Source: Microbacterium sp. SA39
GTDB lineage: Bacteria; Actinomycetota; Actinomycetes; Actinomycetales; Microbacteriaceae
Length of the DNA stretch: 64,000 nt
Assembly (NCBI RefSeq): GCF_000967865.1
Contig: NZ_JXRU01000028.1
Coordinates: 1-64,000 of the forward strand
Reading direction: 5' to 3'
Shown here: in pieces, positions 18,700 to 27,484 of the stretch
Numbering within the stretch: the stretch's first letter is position 1
Layout: every line of letters starts with the position of its first letter
The notes under the pieces: model-generated
Databases searched by the model: none
The model's input: only the letters and a program-made list of their open reading frames with translations
What the model was told of the DNA's origin: nothing
Program-made: the position numbers and the translations under genes

Positions 18700-19415
18700 C
18701 GGCGGGTGTCCTGACTCTGGCCGTACACGTTCTGATAGCGGTCGAAGAGACTGTCGATCGCCTGCTGCGGGATCGGGATGAGGGGGCCGGCCTCGCGGGC
18801 GAGGTGCACGGTGCGGGCGACGTCTTCGACCATGACGGCGGCCTTCACGGCATCCTTCGCGTCCGTGCCGATCGTGAACGGTCCGTGGTTCTGCATCAGG
18901 ACCGCCCGGGAGCGGTGACCGCTCAGCGTCTCGACGATGCCGCGGCCGATCGAGTCGTCGCCGATGATCGCGAAGGGCCCGACCGGGATCGGGCCGCCGA
19001 ACTCATCGGCCATGGCCGTGATCACGCAGGGGATCTCCTCGCCGCGCGCGGCCCAGGCGACGGCATAGGTCGAGTGGGTGTGCACGACGCCGCCGACCTC
19101 GGGCATGTTCCGGTAGACGTAGGCGTGCGCGGCGGTGTCGCTCGACGGGGAGCGGTCGCTGCCGGGTGTGCCGGGGATCACGGTGCCGTCGAGGTCGCAG
19201 AGGATCATGTTCTCGGGAGCGAGATCGTCGTAGCTCACGCCGCTGGGCTTGATCACGAACAGGTCGGCGCCGGGGACGCGACCGGAGACGTTGCCGCCGG
19301 TCCAGACGACGAGGCCGTAGCGCACCAGTTCGCCGTGGAGGCGGGCGACGTCGGCGCGGACGGAGGCGATGGCGGCGTCGACCTCGGGGCCGAACGTGGG
19401 GGCTTCGTTGCTCAC
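18696..19415 (-). CDS. araD: L-ribulose-5-phosphate 4-epimerase
   Basis: A 239-residue class II aldolase-fold epimerase converting L-ribulose-5-phosphate to D-xylulose-5-phosphate. Key parts are GLVVWTGGNVSGRVPG and FVIKPSGVSYDDL. The zinc-binding HTHSTYAVAWAARG has two His ligands, and QNHGPFTIG carries a third. It is first in the araDBA-epimerase operon. An 18-base perfect palindrome lies 26 bp upstream of its start and is likely its operator. Confidence 0.95.
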   Translation of the reverse strand: MSNEAPTFGPEVDAAIASVRADVARLHGELVRYGLVVWTGGNVSGRVPGADLFVIKPSGVSYDDLAPENMILCDLDGTVIPGTPGSDRSPSSDTAAHAYVYRNMPEVGGVVHTHSTYAVAWAARGEEIPCVITAMADEFGGPIPVGPFAIIGDDSIGRGIVETLSGHRSRAVLMQNHGPFTIGTDAKDAVKAAVMVEDVARTVHLAREAGPLIPIPQQAIDSLFDRYQNVYGQSQDTRR

Positions 19416-19440
19416 AGGTACCTCAGGGTCGCATCCGGCC

Positions 19441-19458
19441 GCTGTGACCGGTCACAGC
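19441..19458. promoter_or_regulatory. Operator palindrome upstream of araD
   Basis: GCTGTGACCGGTCACAGC is a perfect 18-base palindrome, 26 bp upstream of the araD start. The CG-centred form suits a LacI-family repressor, and the LacI gene at 19653-20663 is the nearest candidate. I found no second perfect copy in the region. Confidence 0.8.
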
Positions 19459-19514
19459 AGTGTGTCATGGGGGCGGCTGAGGCGTCAAGAGGGCAAGGCG
19501 CGGCAGTCGGCCGT

Positions 19515-19607
19515 TCACAATTCAGCAAAAGTTTCGCGGCGGCCGACGGGGTTCGCGGAATCACGCGAGCGAACATGCGGCCCGCCCGAGTTCTGGCTGA
19601 ATTGTGA
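19515..19607. repeat. Intergenic palindrome, family C copy 2
   Basis: Arms TCACAATTCAGC (19515-19526) and GCTGAATTGTGA (19596-19607) flank about 69 bases. It lies between the LacI gene stop and the araD operator on the same strand, so it may insulate the two transcripts. Confidence 0.8.
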
Positions 19608-19652
19608 GCGAGCTGTCGGCCGGACCGGAGGGTGATGCGCCGCAGCCGAGGG

Positions 19653-20663
19653 TCAGCGCGGCGGCGCGACCGAATCCCGGGCGACCAGTACCGGAGCGAC
19701 CGGGGCGAGCTCGGCAGCCTTGACCTCGGCCCCTCCGACCGCTGCGGCGACCGCGCGGCGCGCGAGCTCGTCGAAGTCCTGCCGCACGGTCGTGAGCTTC
19801 GGCCAGTAGAACGCGGCATCCGGGATGTCGTCGAAGCCGACCACGCTGAGGTCGCCGGGAACCGAGAGACCCGCTTCGTGCAGGCCGCCGAGCAGCCCGA
19901 GCGCCATCTGGTCGTTCGCCGCGAAGACCGCGGTGACGCCCGAGCGGCGCACCGCGTCGGCGGCGGCGTATCCCGATCCCGCCGTCCAGTCACCCGCGAT
20001 CACTGGCCCGGGCTCCAGCCCTCGCGCGGCGAGCTCCGCGGCGAAACCCTCGGCGCGCGACTCCGCCTCGAGCCAATCCGACGGGCCGGCGAGGTGAGCG
20101 ATGCGCGTGTGTCCCGCGTCGGCGAGCGCCGCGACGGCCAGCCGAGCACCGGCGGCCTGGTCGACCGAGAGACCCCGCGCGCCGCGACCCGCGGAGTGCA
20201 GCGTGACCACCGGCACCCCGATGCGCAGGTCGTCGAGCACGGCGAGGGTGCGGGCATGCGGAGCGACCACGACGATCCCCTCGACGCCCTGCGCCACCAG
20301 GTGATCCACGGCCGACACGACCGCGTCGGCATCGCCGGCATCCGCGAAGGCCGCGCTCACCCAGTACCCGGCGCCGCGCGCCGAGGCCTCGAGCGCGGCG
20401 ATGCTGCGCGACGGCCCGTACTGCAGGGCGTCGGAGGCGAGCACCCCGAGCGTGCGCGAGCGCCGAGTCCCCAGCGCGCGGGCGGCATTGTTCATGCGGT
20501 AGCCGAGCTCGCCCATCGCTGCGCGCACCCGCTCGAGGGTCTCCGGCGCGACGTCGGGGTGATCGTTCAGCACGCGCGACACCGTCTGACGAGACACCCC
20601 CGCGAGGGCGGCGACATCCCGCACGCCGACCGTGCGTCCTGGGGTGCTGCTCGACTCACTCAC
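19653..20663 (-). CDS. LacI-family regulator, probable arabinose repressor
   Basis: A 336-residue LacI protein. The N-terminal helix-turn-helix VRDVAALAGVSRQTVSRVLNDHPDVAPETLERV is standard. The effector domain ends with FAANDQMALGLL, SVVGFDDIPDAAFYWPKLTTVRQ and the usual DFDELARRAV. GTG 20663 (VSESSSTPGRTVGVRDVA) is the preferred start, because a longer ATG version would leave almost no room for the divergent gene's promoter. It lies directly upstream of araD on the same strand, with a perfect operator in between. It therefore probably controls the ara operon, but an action on the divergent epimerase gene is also possible. Confidence 0.88.
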   Translation of the reverse strand: MSESSSTPGRTVGVRDVAALAGVSRQTVSRVLNDHPDVAPETLERVRAAMGELGYRMNNAARALGTRRSRTLGVLASDALQYGPSRSIAALEASARGAGYWVSAAFADAGDADAVVSAVDHLVAQGVEGIVVVAPHARTLAVLDDLRIGVPVVTLHSAGRGARGLSVDQAAGARLAVAALADAGHTRIAHLAGPSDWLEAESRAEGFAAELAARGLEPGPVIAGDWTAGSGYAAADAVRRSGVTAVFAANDQMALGLLGGLHEAGLSVPGDLSVVGFDDIPDAAFYWPKLTTVRQDFDELARRAVAAAVGGAEVKAAELAPVAPVLVARDSVAPPR

Positions 20664-20720
20664 GCCGATGAGTGTACGACGCCCGGCCCGACCGGCCGGC
20701 AGGCGTGGCACTCTGGAGTC

Positions 20721-21566
20721 ATGCGCATCGCTCTCACGGGATCATCGGGCAAGCTCGGCCGCGTCGTCGCACGCGAACTGCGCGCCCACGGGTACGACGT
20801 CATCGGCATGGACGTCACGGGCGCCCGCGGCCCGGACTTCGTGCAGGTCGACCTCACCGACTACGGCCAGGTCGTCGATGCGTTCACGGCGGTCGGCGAC
20901 ACGCATGAGGGCATCGACGCGGTCGTGCATCTCGGCGCGATCCCGGCCCCCGGCATCCGTCCCGACGTCGCGACCTTCCACAACAACATGCCGGCGACCT
21001 TCAACGTGTTCTGGGCGGCCGTGCGGCTCGGCATCCGGCGGATCGTCTACGCGTCGAGCGAGACCGTGCTCGGGTTGCCGTTCGACGTGCCGCCGCCCTA
21101 CGTGCCGGTCGACGAGGACTACCCCGCGCGGCCCGAGTCGGTGTACTCGCTCGTGAAGACGCTCGAGGAGCACATGGCGACCGAGCTCGTGCGCTGGCAT
21201 CCGGAGGTGTCGATCGCGGCGCTCCGGTTCTCGAACGTGATGGACCCCGAGGACTACGCCGCCTTCCCGTCGTTCGACGCCGACGCGCTGCTGCGCAAGT
21301 GGAACCTCTGGGGCTACATCGACGCCCGCGACGGCGCCCAGGCGATCGAGCGGGCACTCGAGAATGCGGCTCCGGGGTTCGATCGGTTCATCATCGCGGC
21401 GGCCGACACCGTGATGTCGCGGCCGAACGCCGAGCTGCTCGCCGAGGTCTTCCCGGATGTGCCGGTCAAGGGCGAGTTCGGCCCGAACGAGACCCTGCTG
21501 TCGATCGACAAGGCTCGCCGGGTGCTGGGGTTCGACCCGCAGCACTCCTGGCGCGAACACGTGTGA
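20721..21566 (+). CDS. NAD-dependent epimerase/dehydratase
   Basis: A 281-residue extended SDR enzyme. The Rossmann motif MRIALTGSSGKLGRVVAREL is TGxxGxxG. VVHLGAIPAPG follows, then an active-site Ser pair in RIVYASSETVLG and the catalytic Tyr and Lys in YSLVKTLEEHM. It resembles actinobacterial sugar or uronate dehydrogenases and epimerases, but the substrate cannot be read from sequence. It is divergent from the LacI gene (57 bp), so pentose- or uronate-related work is a reasonable inference. A family D palindrome follows. Confidence 0.8.
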   Translation: MRIALTGSSGKLGRVVARELRAHGYDVIGMDVTGARGPDFVQVDLTDYGQVVDAFTAVGDTHEGIDAVVHLGAIPAPGIRPDVATFHNNMPATFNVFWAAVRLGIRRIVYASSETVLGLPFDVPPPYVPVDEDYPARPESVYSLVKTLEEHMATELVRWHPEVSIAALRFSNVMDPEDYAAFPSFDADALLRKWNLWGYIDARDGAQAIERALENAAPGFDRFIIAAADTVMSRPNAELLAEVFPDVPVKGEFGPNETLLSIDKARRVLGFDPQHSWREHV

Positions 21567-21581
21567 GGCCGAGGCCGACGC

Positions 21582-21641
21582 CTTCCGGTCGCAGTTCGTG
21601 CCGCCCCGGACCGACGCGGACGGCAGGAAGTGCGACCGGAG
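21582..21641. repeat. Intergenic palindrome, family D copy 2
   Basis: Arms TTCCGGTCGCAGTTCGTGCCG and CGGCAGGAAGTGCGACCGGA are imperfectly complementary around a short GC loop. It lies between convergent genes (epimerase + and FAD oxidase -). Confidence 0.75.
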
Positions 21642-21650
21642 CGAATGGGG

Positions 21651-22919
21651 CTACAGCCCCAGCCGCTCCAGATACGGATTCACCAGACGCCGGTCGGGGT
21701 CGAAGCGCGCGGCCAGGGCCGCGAAGTCGTCGAAGCGCGGATACCTCGAGCGCACCTCGGCGGCGTCCAGCTCGAAAACCTTGCCCCAGTGCGGGCGGGC
21801 GGTCGTCGGCAACGCGGCCTCGATGATCGGCAGCAGCGCCCTCACGGCCGCCTCCTCGGGTTTCCAGGTGAAGTGGATGCCGACGGCATCCGTCCCGGAC
21901 GACGAACTCAGCCACAGATCGTCAGCCTTGACCGTGCGGATCTCGTTCACCAGCAGCAGCGGCGCGATCTGCCCGGCGAGCTGCCGCACCGCCTGGATGG
22001 CCGCTACCGCGTCGGCGCGGGGCACGAGGTACTCGGTTTGGATCTCGGCGCCGGCAGAGGGGGTGAACTCGAGCTTGAAGTGCGGCAGCCGCTCGAACCA
22101 GGGTCCGCCGACTCCGCCCTGTTCGGTGCAGGCGACCGGGTCGACGCCGAGGATCGGATGCCGCTTGCTCACGGCCGCCTCGGCACCGAGCTTCTCGAAC
22201 AGCGACTCGCGCGCCGACTCGTGCGCCTCGGGGAGCCGCTGCTTCACCCAGATCTGGTCGGCGATGTCGGTGCGCTGCCAGGTCGAGAAGATGCTGACAC
22301 TCGTGCCTGCGGCGGTCACCTCCTCGAAGTCGCGGAGGATCGCCTCCCAGTCGGGATGCTCGAACACGAACTGCGCGACCTCATACGTCGGCTCGACGTC
22401 GAGCGTGACGTCGATCACGGCGCCGAGCGCGCCGAGACTGACGACCGCGCCGTCGAAGTCGTCGTCTCCCCGACGCAGGGAGTGCATCCCGCCCATCGGG
22501 GTCATGATCGTGAGGGCGCGCACCGCGCTCGCGAGCGAGCCGATCGCGTCACCGGAACCGTGAGTGCCGGTGGCGACGGCACCCGCGACCGAGATGTGCG
22601 GCAGCGAGGCGAGGTTCGCGAGCGCGAGCCCCTCCGCCTCGAGCAGCGGGGCGATGTCGCCGTAGCGCAGGCCTCCGGACACCCGCACGGCATCCCGCTC
22701 GGGCGCGATCTCGAAGACCCGCGGCATGCCGTCGAGCGCGACCAGGATGCCGCCGGTGTCGGCGACGTCGTTGAAGCAGTGCCGCGATCCCAGCATCCGC
22801 ACCGGACCGCCCTGGCCGAGCACGTCGCGCAGCTCATCGAGCGATGCGGGGTGCGCGATCTCCGATGCCCGATAGGTGAGGTTGCCTGCCCAGTTGCGCT
22901 CGATGACCATAGGCGCCAT
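21651..22919 (-). CDS. FAD-linked sugar-lactone oxidase (ALO/GULO family)
   Basis: A 422-residue flavoenzyme. The N-terminal FAD-binding PCMH domain has VRMLGSRHCFNDVADTGG, the SRHS-type region near the usual flavin-His, then ASLPHISVAGAVATGTHGSG. The C-terminal D-arabinono-1,4-lactone oxidase domain ends ARPHWGKVFELDAAEVRSRYP and FDPDRRLVNPYLERL. Family members oxidise aldonolactones or alditols. ATG 22919 is used; ATG 22910 (MVIERNW) is an alternative, and neither has a clear Shine-Dalgarno sequence. Only 81 bp separate it from the LacI gene, with a TACATCGATGTA site in between, so it belongs to that regulon. Confidence 0.85.
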   Translation of the reverse strand: MAPMVIERNWAGNLTYRASEIAHPASLDELRDVLGQGGPVRMLGSRHCFNDVADTGGILVALDGMPRVFEIAPERDAVRVSGGLRYGDIAPLLEAEGLALANLASLPHISVAGAVATGTHGSGDAIGSLASAVRALTIMTPMGGMHSLRRGDDDFDGAVVSLGALGAVIDVTLDVEPTYEVAQFVFEHPDWEAILRDFEEVTAAGTSVSIFSTWQRTDIADQIWVKQRLPEAHESARESLFEKLGAEAAVSKRHPILGVDPVACTEQGGVGGPWFERLPHFKLEFTPSAGAEIQTEYLVPRADAVAAIQAVRQLAGQIAPLLLVNEIRTVKADDLWLSSSSGTDAVGIHFTWKPEEAAVRALLPIIEAALPTTARPHWGKVFELDAAEVRSRYPRFDDFAALAARFDPDRRLVNPYLERLGL

Positions 22920-22952
22920 ATAACCACGGATCACGTCCATCGAACGATCGGC

Positions 22953-22964
22953 TACATCGATGTA
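22953..22964. promoter_or_regulatory. LacI operator, copy 1
   Basis: TACATCGATGTA is a perfect 12-base palindrome in the divergent region between the lactone-oxidase gene and the LacI gene. The longer ATTACATCGATGTAAT at 24155-24170 shares the core, which ties both promoters to one regulator. Confidence 0.85.
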
Positions 22965-23000
22965 CTGCGCGCGCCGAGACGCGCTCGCTAGGCTGACCGG

Positions 23001-24047
23001 ATGACAGTCACGCCCCCGCCACGCGCGACGATGAAAGACGTCGCCGCTCTCGCGGGAGTCTCGACGAAGACCGTCTCCAACGTCGTGACCGGCACCGTCG
23101 CCGTGCGCGAGGAGACGCGCCGCAAGGTCGAAGCCGCGATGATGCAGCTCGACTTCGTGCCCAACCTCAGCGCCCGGGGCCTGCGCAACGGCCGCTCCGG
23201 GATCATCGCCGTCGCACTCCCCGATCTCGCCACCGCCTTCTCGGCCGAGCTGCTGCACCGCATCGTCGAAGCAGCGCACGAACGCGGCCTCGCCGTGCAG
23301 ATCGAGGAGACCGCGACCGAGCCGGAACGCGAGAAGGAGCTGGTGTCCCGCGCCAGGGCCCACCTCGTCGACGGCCTGATCCTCAACCCGATCCGCCTCG
23401 AGGACAGTGTCGTGCGCTACGCCGATCGCCTTCCTCCCGTGGTCGTGATCGGCGAGGTCGAGCAGAATCGCGCGGATCACGTGCGCATCGACAGCCGTCT
23501 CGCCGCGGCCGATGCCACCCGGCACGTGCTGTCCCGCGGCGCCCGGCGGATCGCGGTCATCGGCGCGGACGACGACCCGTCGATCGCGACGGCCACCAGC
23601 AGGCTTCGGCTCGAAGGCGTGCACGATGCACTCCGCGATGCCGGCATCCCTCGGGATCCGGCCCTCGAGGTGAACCGACTGCCCTGGTCGATGTCGGGAG
23701 GAGCGGATGCCGCGCGCACCCTGCTCGGCCGCGGAGTCGCCTTCGACGCGATCGTGGCCCTCACCGACTCGCTCGCGCTCGGCGCCCTGCACACCCTGCA
23801 CGAGCACGGCATCCGCGTTCCCGACGACGTGATCGTGACGGGATTCGACGACGTGGAGTTCTCGAAGTACACCTCGCCGTCGCTCACCTCGGTGGCCTTC
23901 GACCGGCAGGCTTTCGCGGTCGCCGCACTCGGACTGCTCGAGACCCGCATGAACGATCGCAGCGCCCCTCCCCGCGCGCTCACGCTGTCGCATCACCTGC
24001 TGCAGCGGTCCAGCACGGATGGGCGGCCCGCCGGCTACCGGCCCTGA
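23001..24047 (+). CDS. LacI-family regulator of the arabinoside uptake operon
   Basis: A 348-residue LacI protein. The N-terminus MKDVAALAGVSTKTVSNVVTGTVAVREETRRKVEAAMMQL is the HTH plus hinge, followed by the LPDLATAFSAELLHRIVEAAHERGL effector domain and GFDDVEFSKYTSPSLTSVAFDRQAF. The same 12-base palindrome stands before this gene and before the ABC importer operon that follows. Autoregulation and control of the importer and arabinofuranosidase genes are therefore likely. The inducer is presumably arabinose or an arabino-oligosaccharide. Confidence 0.9.
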   Translation: MTVTPPPRATMKDVAALAGVSTKTVSNVVTGTVAVREETRRKVEAAMMQLDFVPNLSARGLRNGRSGIIAVALPDLATAFSAELLHRIVEAAHERGLAVQIEETATEPEREKELVSRARAHLVDGLILNPIRLEDSVVRYADRLPPVVVIGEVEQNRADHVRIDSRLAAADATRHVLSRGARRIAVIGADDDPSIATATSRLRLEGVHDALRDAGIPRDPALEVNRLPWSMSGGADAARTLLGRGVAFDAIVALTDSLALGALHTLHEHGIRVPDDVIVTGFDDVEFSKYTSPSLTSVAFDRQAFAVAALGLLETRMNDRSAPPRALTLSHHLLQRSSTDGRPAGYRP

Positions 24048-24068
24048 CGCGCAGCATCCGTTCTCCGT

Positions 24069-24129
24069 TTTCGAATCGCGCAAATGGTCGATGTCGTGGC
24101 CACCAACCGACCATTTGCGCGATTCGAAA
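24069..24129. repeat. Intergenic palindrome, family B copy 3
   Basis: Arms TTTCGAATCGCGCAA (24069-24083) and TTGCGCGATTCGAAA (24115-24129) are identical to the other family B copies. Here the inner ATGGTCG/CGACCAT pair extends the stem. It lies between the LacI gene stop and the importer operator. Confidence 0.85.
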
Positions 24130-24154
24130 GTGAAATCGCACTCTTGCGCACGCG

Positions 24155-24170
24155 ATTACATCGATGTAAT
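24155..24170. promoter_or_regulatory. LacI operator, copy 2
   Basis: ATTACATCGATGTAAT is a perfect 16-base palindrome, 40 bp upstream of the substrate-binding-protein gene. It contains the core seen at 22953-22964. Confidence 0.9.
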
Positions 24171-24209
24171 GATGAGGCGTCCCCACCACCCGGTCACGAA
24201 GGAGTGACG

Positions 24210-25547
24210 ATGACGCCCCCGCTCGATCTGTCGAGGCGGCAGTTCCTTACTGCCACCTCCCTGGCCGCCGGCGCAGCTCTGCTCGCCGGCTGCGCTCCGG
24301 GAACGGTCCCCGGCTCCGGACCCCAGACCCTGCAGTTCTGGCATCTCCTCTCCGGAGGCGACGGGGTCACCATGTCGCAGCTGCTCGACGAGGTGAACGG
24401 CGCGCAGAGCGCGTTCCGCATCCGCCCCACCGTCCTCGCCTGGGGCACGCCGTACTACACGAAGCTCGCCATGGCGGGTGCCGGCGGCCGCGCACCCGAC
24501 GTCGCGATCATGCACGCCACGCGCACCGTCGGCTGGGCCCCGGGCGGCCTGCTCGACCGCTGGGACCTCGACGAGCTGGCATCCCGCGGCATCGACGAGT
24601 CGACCTTCCCGAAGCCGATCTGGGAGAAGGGCTTCGTCGGCGAGGGCATGTACAGCGTCGCGCTCGACGCCCACCCGTTCGTGATGATGTTCAACACCGA
24701 CATCTGCGACGCGGCCGGCGTGCTCGACAGCGACGGCAAGCTCGCCGAGACCTCCTCCCCCGAGGAATTCCTCGAGCAGCTGCGCGCGGTCGGCGGCAAG
24801 GCGGAGGGCCATGCGCTGTCGTACGGCTACCTCGGCGACGGCGCGCAGATGTGGCGCCTCTTCTACACGTTCTACGCACAGCACGGCGGCGCCATCGAGC
24901 TGCCCCCTGGCGGCCCGGCCGTGATCGACAAGGATGTCGCGGTCGAGTCGCTGTCGCTCATGCGCACTCTCCTCGACGGCGAGATCGCCCTCGCGCAGGC
25001 CGACTACGGCAGCGCGGTCGCCGAATTCGCCACCGGCAAGAGCGGGATGCTGTTCACCGGCGTCTGGGAGCTGCGCACCATGCAGGCCGCCAAGCTCCCC
25101 CTCGACGCGACGATGATCCCGACCCTGTTCGGAACGCCGGCGGTCTACGCCGACTCGCACTCGTTCGTGCTCCCGAACCAGACGAACGCCGATCCTGTGC
25201 GTCGCGGCCTCACCTACGACTTCGTCGCCGACATGCTGAAGAACTCGTTCGGCTGGGCCGAGGCCGGGCATATCCCCGCGTTCCTCCCCGTGACGGAATC
25301 CCCCGAGTACGACGACCTGATCCCCCAGGCGAACTACGCCGAGGCCGCCCAGTACGTCGTCTACGACCCGACCGCATGGTTCACCGGATCGGGTTCGAAC
25401 TTCCAGGCCGAGTTCGGCGCCGCGGTGCAGGGCGTCCTGCTCTCGGGCGACGACCCCGCCCAGGCGATCGATCGCTTCGAGGCACGCGTCAACACCCTGC
25501 TCCGACAGCCCAACCCGGCTGACCCCGAAGGGACGTTCGGATCATGA
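24210..25547 (+). CDS. Sugar ABC transporter substrate-binding lipoprotein
   Basis: A 445-residue extracellular solute-binding protein (family 1 type). The N-terminus has a twin-arginine motif SRRQFLTATS (R9-R10) and a lipobox LLAGC with the modified cysteine at residue 28. Export and lipidation, probably through Tat, are therefore expected. The mature part has QFWHLLSGGDGVTMSQLLDEVN and RVNTLLRQPNPADPEGTFGS at the end. Start ATG 24210 is 6 bases after GAAGGAG. It is first in an operon with two permeases and a GH51 enzyme, so the ligand is probably an arabino-oligosaccharide. No ATPase is encoded here; a shared MsiK-type ATPase elsewhere is expected. Confidence 0.92.
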   Translation: MTPPLDLSRRQFLTATSLAAGAALLAGCAPGTVPGSGPQTLQFWHLLSGGDGVTMSQLLDEVNGAQSAFRIRPTVLAWGTPYYTKLAMAGAGGRAPDVAIMHATRTVGWAPGGLLDRWDLDELASRGIDESTFPKPIWEKGFVGEGMYSVALDAHPFVMMFNTDICDAAGVLDSDGKLAETSSPEEFLEQLRAVGGKAEGHALSYGYLGDGAQMWRLFYTFYAQHGGAIELPPGGPAVIDKDVAVESLSLMRTLLDGEIALAQADYGSAVAEFATGKSGMLFTGVWELRTMQAAKLPLDATMIPTLFGTPAVYADSHSFVLPNQTNADPVRRGLTYDFVADMLKNSFGWAEAGHIPAFLPVTESPEYDDLIPQANYAEAAQYVVYDPTAWFTGSGSNFQAEFGAAVQGVLLSGDDPAQAIDRFEARVNTLLRQPNPADPEGTFGS

Positions 25548-26512
25548 TGACCACCCCCACCTCCACCCGGAACGCCACCGACTCCACCCGCACGATCGTC
25601 ACCGGCTCGAAGGCCGCGACCCCGCTGCGGCGCCCCGGCTCCCGCAACCGCGAACAGCTCATCAGCTGGGCGTTCCTCGCCCCGTTCCTCGTGGCCTTCC
25701 TGCTGTTCCTGGTCTGGCCGATCATCCACGGCATCATCCTCAGCTTCACCGACCAGTCCCTCACCGGTGCGGGCGGCGCGTTCGTCGGCTTCGCCAACTA
25801 CGCCGAGGCGCTCAGCGATCCGAAGATGTGGCAGTCGATGGGGAACACGGTGTGGTTCACGCTGCTCTCCACCGTGCCGCTCGTCGTGATCGCCCTCGTG
25901 ATGGCGGCGCTCGTCGACCGCGGAATTCCAGGCCAGTGGCTGTGGCGGCTGTCGTTCTTCATGCCGTTCCTGCTCGCCTCGACCGTGATCTCGCAGATCT
26001 GGGTCTGGATCTTCAACCCGCAGGTCGGCGCGGCCAACAACATCCTCGAGTTCTTCGGACTCGAGCCACTCGCCTGGCTGCAGAACCCCGACACCAACAT
26101 GCTGTCGATCGTGATCGCCACCGTCTGGTGGACGGTCGGCTTCAACTTCCTGCTGTACCTCGCGGCGATGCAGAACATCCCCCCGCAGCAGTACGAGGCG
26201 GCATCCCTCGACGGCGCCGGCGCCTGGCGTCAGTTCTGGTCGATCACGCTCCCGCAGCTGGGACCGGCGACCGTCCTGATCCTGATCCTGCAGATTCTCG
26301 CCTCGCTGAAGCTGTTCGACCAGGCGTACCAGATGCTCGGCGGAGTCGCGAGCGACACCACCCGCTCGATCGTGCAGTACATCTACGAGGCCGGCTTCGT
26401 CAGCTACCGGTTCGGCTACTCGGCCGCCATCTCCTATGTCTTCTTCGCTCTCATCGTCATCCTCGGCGTCGTGCAGGCCCTGATCACGCGTCGCCGGAAG
26501 GAGCAGTTCTGA
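25544..26512 (+). CDS. Sugar ABC transporter permease (MalF-like)
   Basis: A 322-residue inner-membrane permease with about six spans, beginning with ISWAFLAPFLVAFLLFLVWPIIHGII. The cytoplasmic EAA loop EAASLDGAGAWRQFWSITLPQLGP lies near residue 220. It overlaps the binding-protein gene by four bases (ATGA) and its stop shares a base with the next start (TGATG), giving tight coupling. It partners the 26512-27432 permease. Confidence 0.92.
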   Translation: MMTTPTSTRNATDSTRTIVTGSKAATPLRRPGSRNREQLISWAFLAPFLVAFLLFLVWPIIHGIILSFTDQSLTGAGGAFVGFANYAEALSDPKMWQSMGNTVWFTLLSTVPLVVIALVMAALVDRGIPGQWLWRLSFFMPFLLASTVISQIWVWIFNPQVGAANNILEFFGLEPLAWLQNPDTNMLSIVIATVWWTVGFNFLLYLAAMQNIPPQQYEAASLDGAGAWRQFWSITLPQLGPATVLILILQILASLKLFDQAYQMLGGVASDTTRSIVQYIYEAGFVSYRFGYSAAISYVFFALIVILGVVQALITRRRKEQF

Positions 26513-27432
26513 TGTCCACCGCCACTGCCACCAGCCCCACCACCACCGAGACGATCACCACCGCGCAGCCGCGGCAGACGCGTCACTCGCACCTCCCCGG
26601 CCAGAAGCCCTTCGGGCCGCTGCGCATCACCGCGTTCGTCGTGCTGCTGCTGCTCGCGATCGGGTGGCTGCTGCCGTTCCTGTGGGCGGTCGCGACCGCC
26701 TTCAAGACCGAGACGGATGCCGCGTCCGGCGACCCGGGATGGATCGGCGCCGCCGGCCCCACCGTCGAGGCGTTCACCGCGATCCTCTCGCAGGGCAACG
26801 TCTACATCTGGGCGCTGAACAGCCTCTGGACCTCGGTCGCCATCACCGTGATCACCCTCGCGATCTCGGCGATGGCCGCCTACGCCTTCTCGCGACTGGA
26901 CTTCACCGGTCGCAAGTGGCTGTTCGTCGTCATCATCGCCTCGATCGTCGTGCCGCCGCAGGTGCTGATCATCCCGCTGTTCTACGAGATGCTCGCGTTC
27001 AACATGATCGACACCCACTGGGGTCTGATCCTGCCGCAGGTCGTCGCACCGGCGATGGTGTTCATCCTGAAGCGGTTCTTCGATGCGATCCCGATCGAGC
27101 TGGAAGACGCCGCACGCGTGGACGGCGCCGGTCGACTGCGGATCTTCTGGTCGGTCGTGCTGCCGCTGTCGCGTCCGATCATGGCCTCCGTCGGGATCTT
27201 CGTGTTCATCGCCGCGTGGAACAACTTCCTCTGGCCGTTCCTCGTGATCAACGACACCACGCTGATGACGCTGCCGGTGGGACTTCAGACCGTGATCAGC
27301 GCCTACGGGGTGCAGTACGCGCAGGTGATGGCCCAGGCCGTGCTCGCGGCGCTCCCGCTGATCGTCGTGTTCCTCATCTTCCAGAAGCAGATCGTCAAGG
27401 GAGTCGCGACGAGCGGCTTCGGCGGTCAGTAG
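26512..27432 (+). CDS. Sugar ABC transporter permease (MalG-like)
   Basis: A 306-residue permease with a Thr-rich N-terminal tail, then spans beginning ITAFVVLLLLAIGWLLPFLWAV. The EAA motif is EDAARVDGAGRLRIFWSVVLPLSRP near residue 200. The C-terminus QKQIVKGVATSGFGG is typical of CUT1 importers. Start ATG 26512 overlaps the upstream stop. Confidence 0.92.
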   Translation: MSTATATSPTTTETITTAQPRQTRHSHLPGQKPFGPLRITAFVVLLLLAIGWLLPFLWAVATAFKTETDAASGDPGWIGAAGPTVEAFTAILSQGNVYIWALNSLWTSVAITVITLAISAMAAYAFSRLDFTGRKWLFVVIIASIVVPPQVLIIPLFYEMLAFNMIDTHWGLILPQVVAPAMVFILKRFFDAIPIELEDAARVDGAGRLRIFWSVVLPLSRPIMASVGIFVFIAAWNNFLWPFLVINDTTLMTLPVGLQTVISAYGVQYAQVMAQAVLAALPLIVVFLIFQKQIVKGVATSGFGGQ

Positions 27433-27484
27433 ACCCGCCCTAGCGGCATCCAGACCCTTCCACGGCCCACTCACTAGGAGAGCA

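Noticed and set aside
21651-24083. One 810-codon minus-strand frame covering two genes
   Set aside because: Only the last 422 codons match a protein (the FAD oxidase). The upstream part is antisense to the LacI gene.
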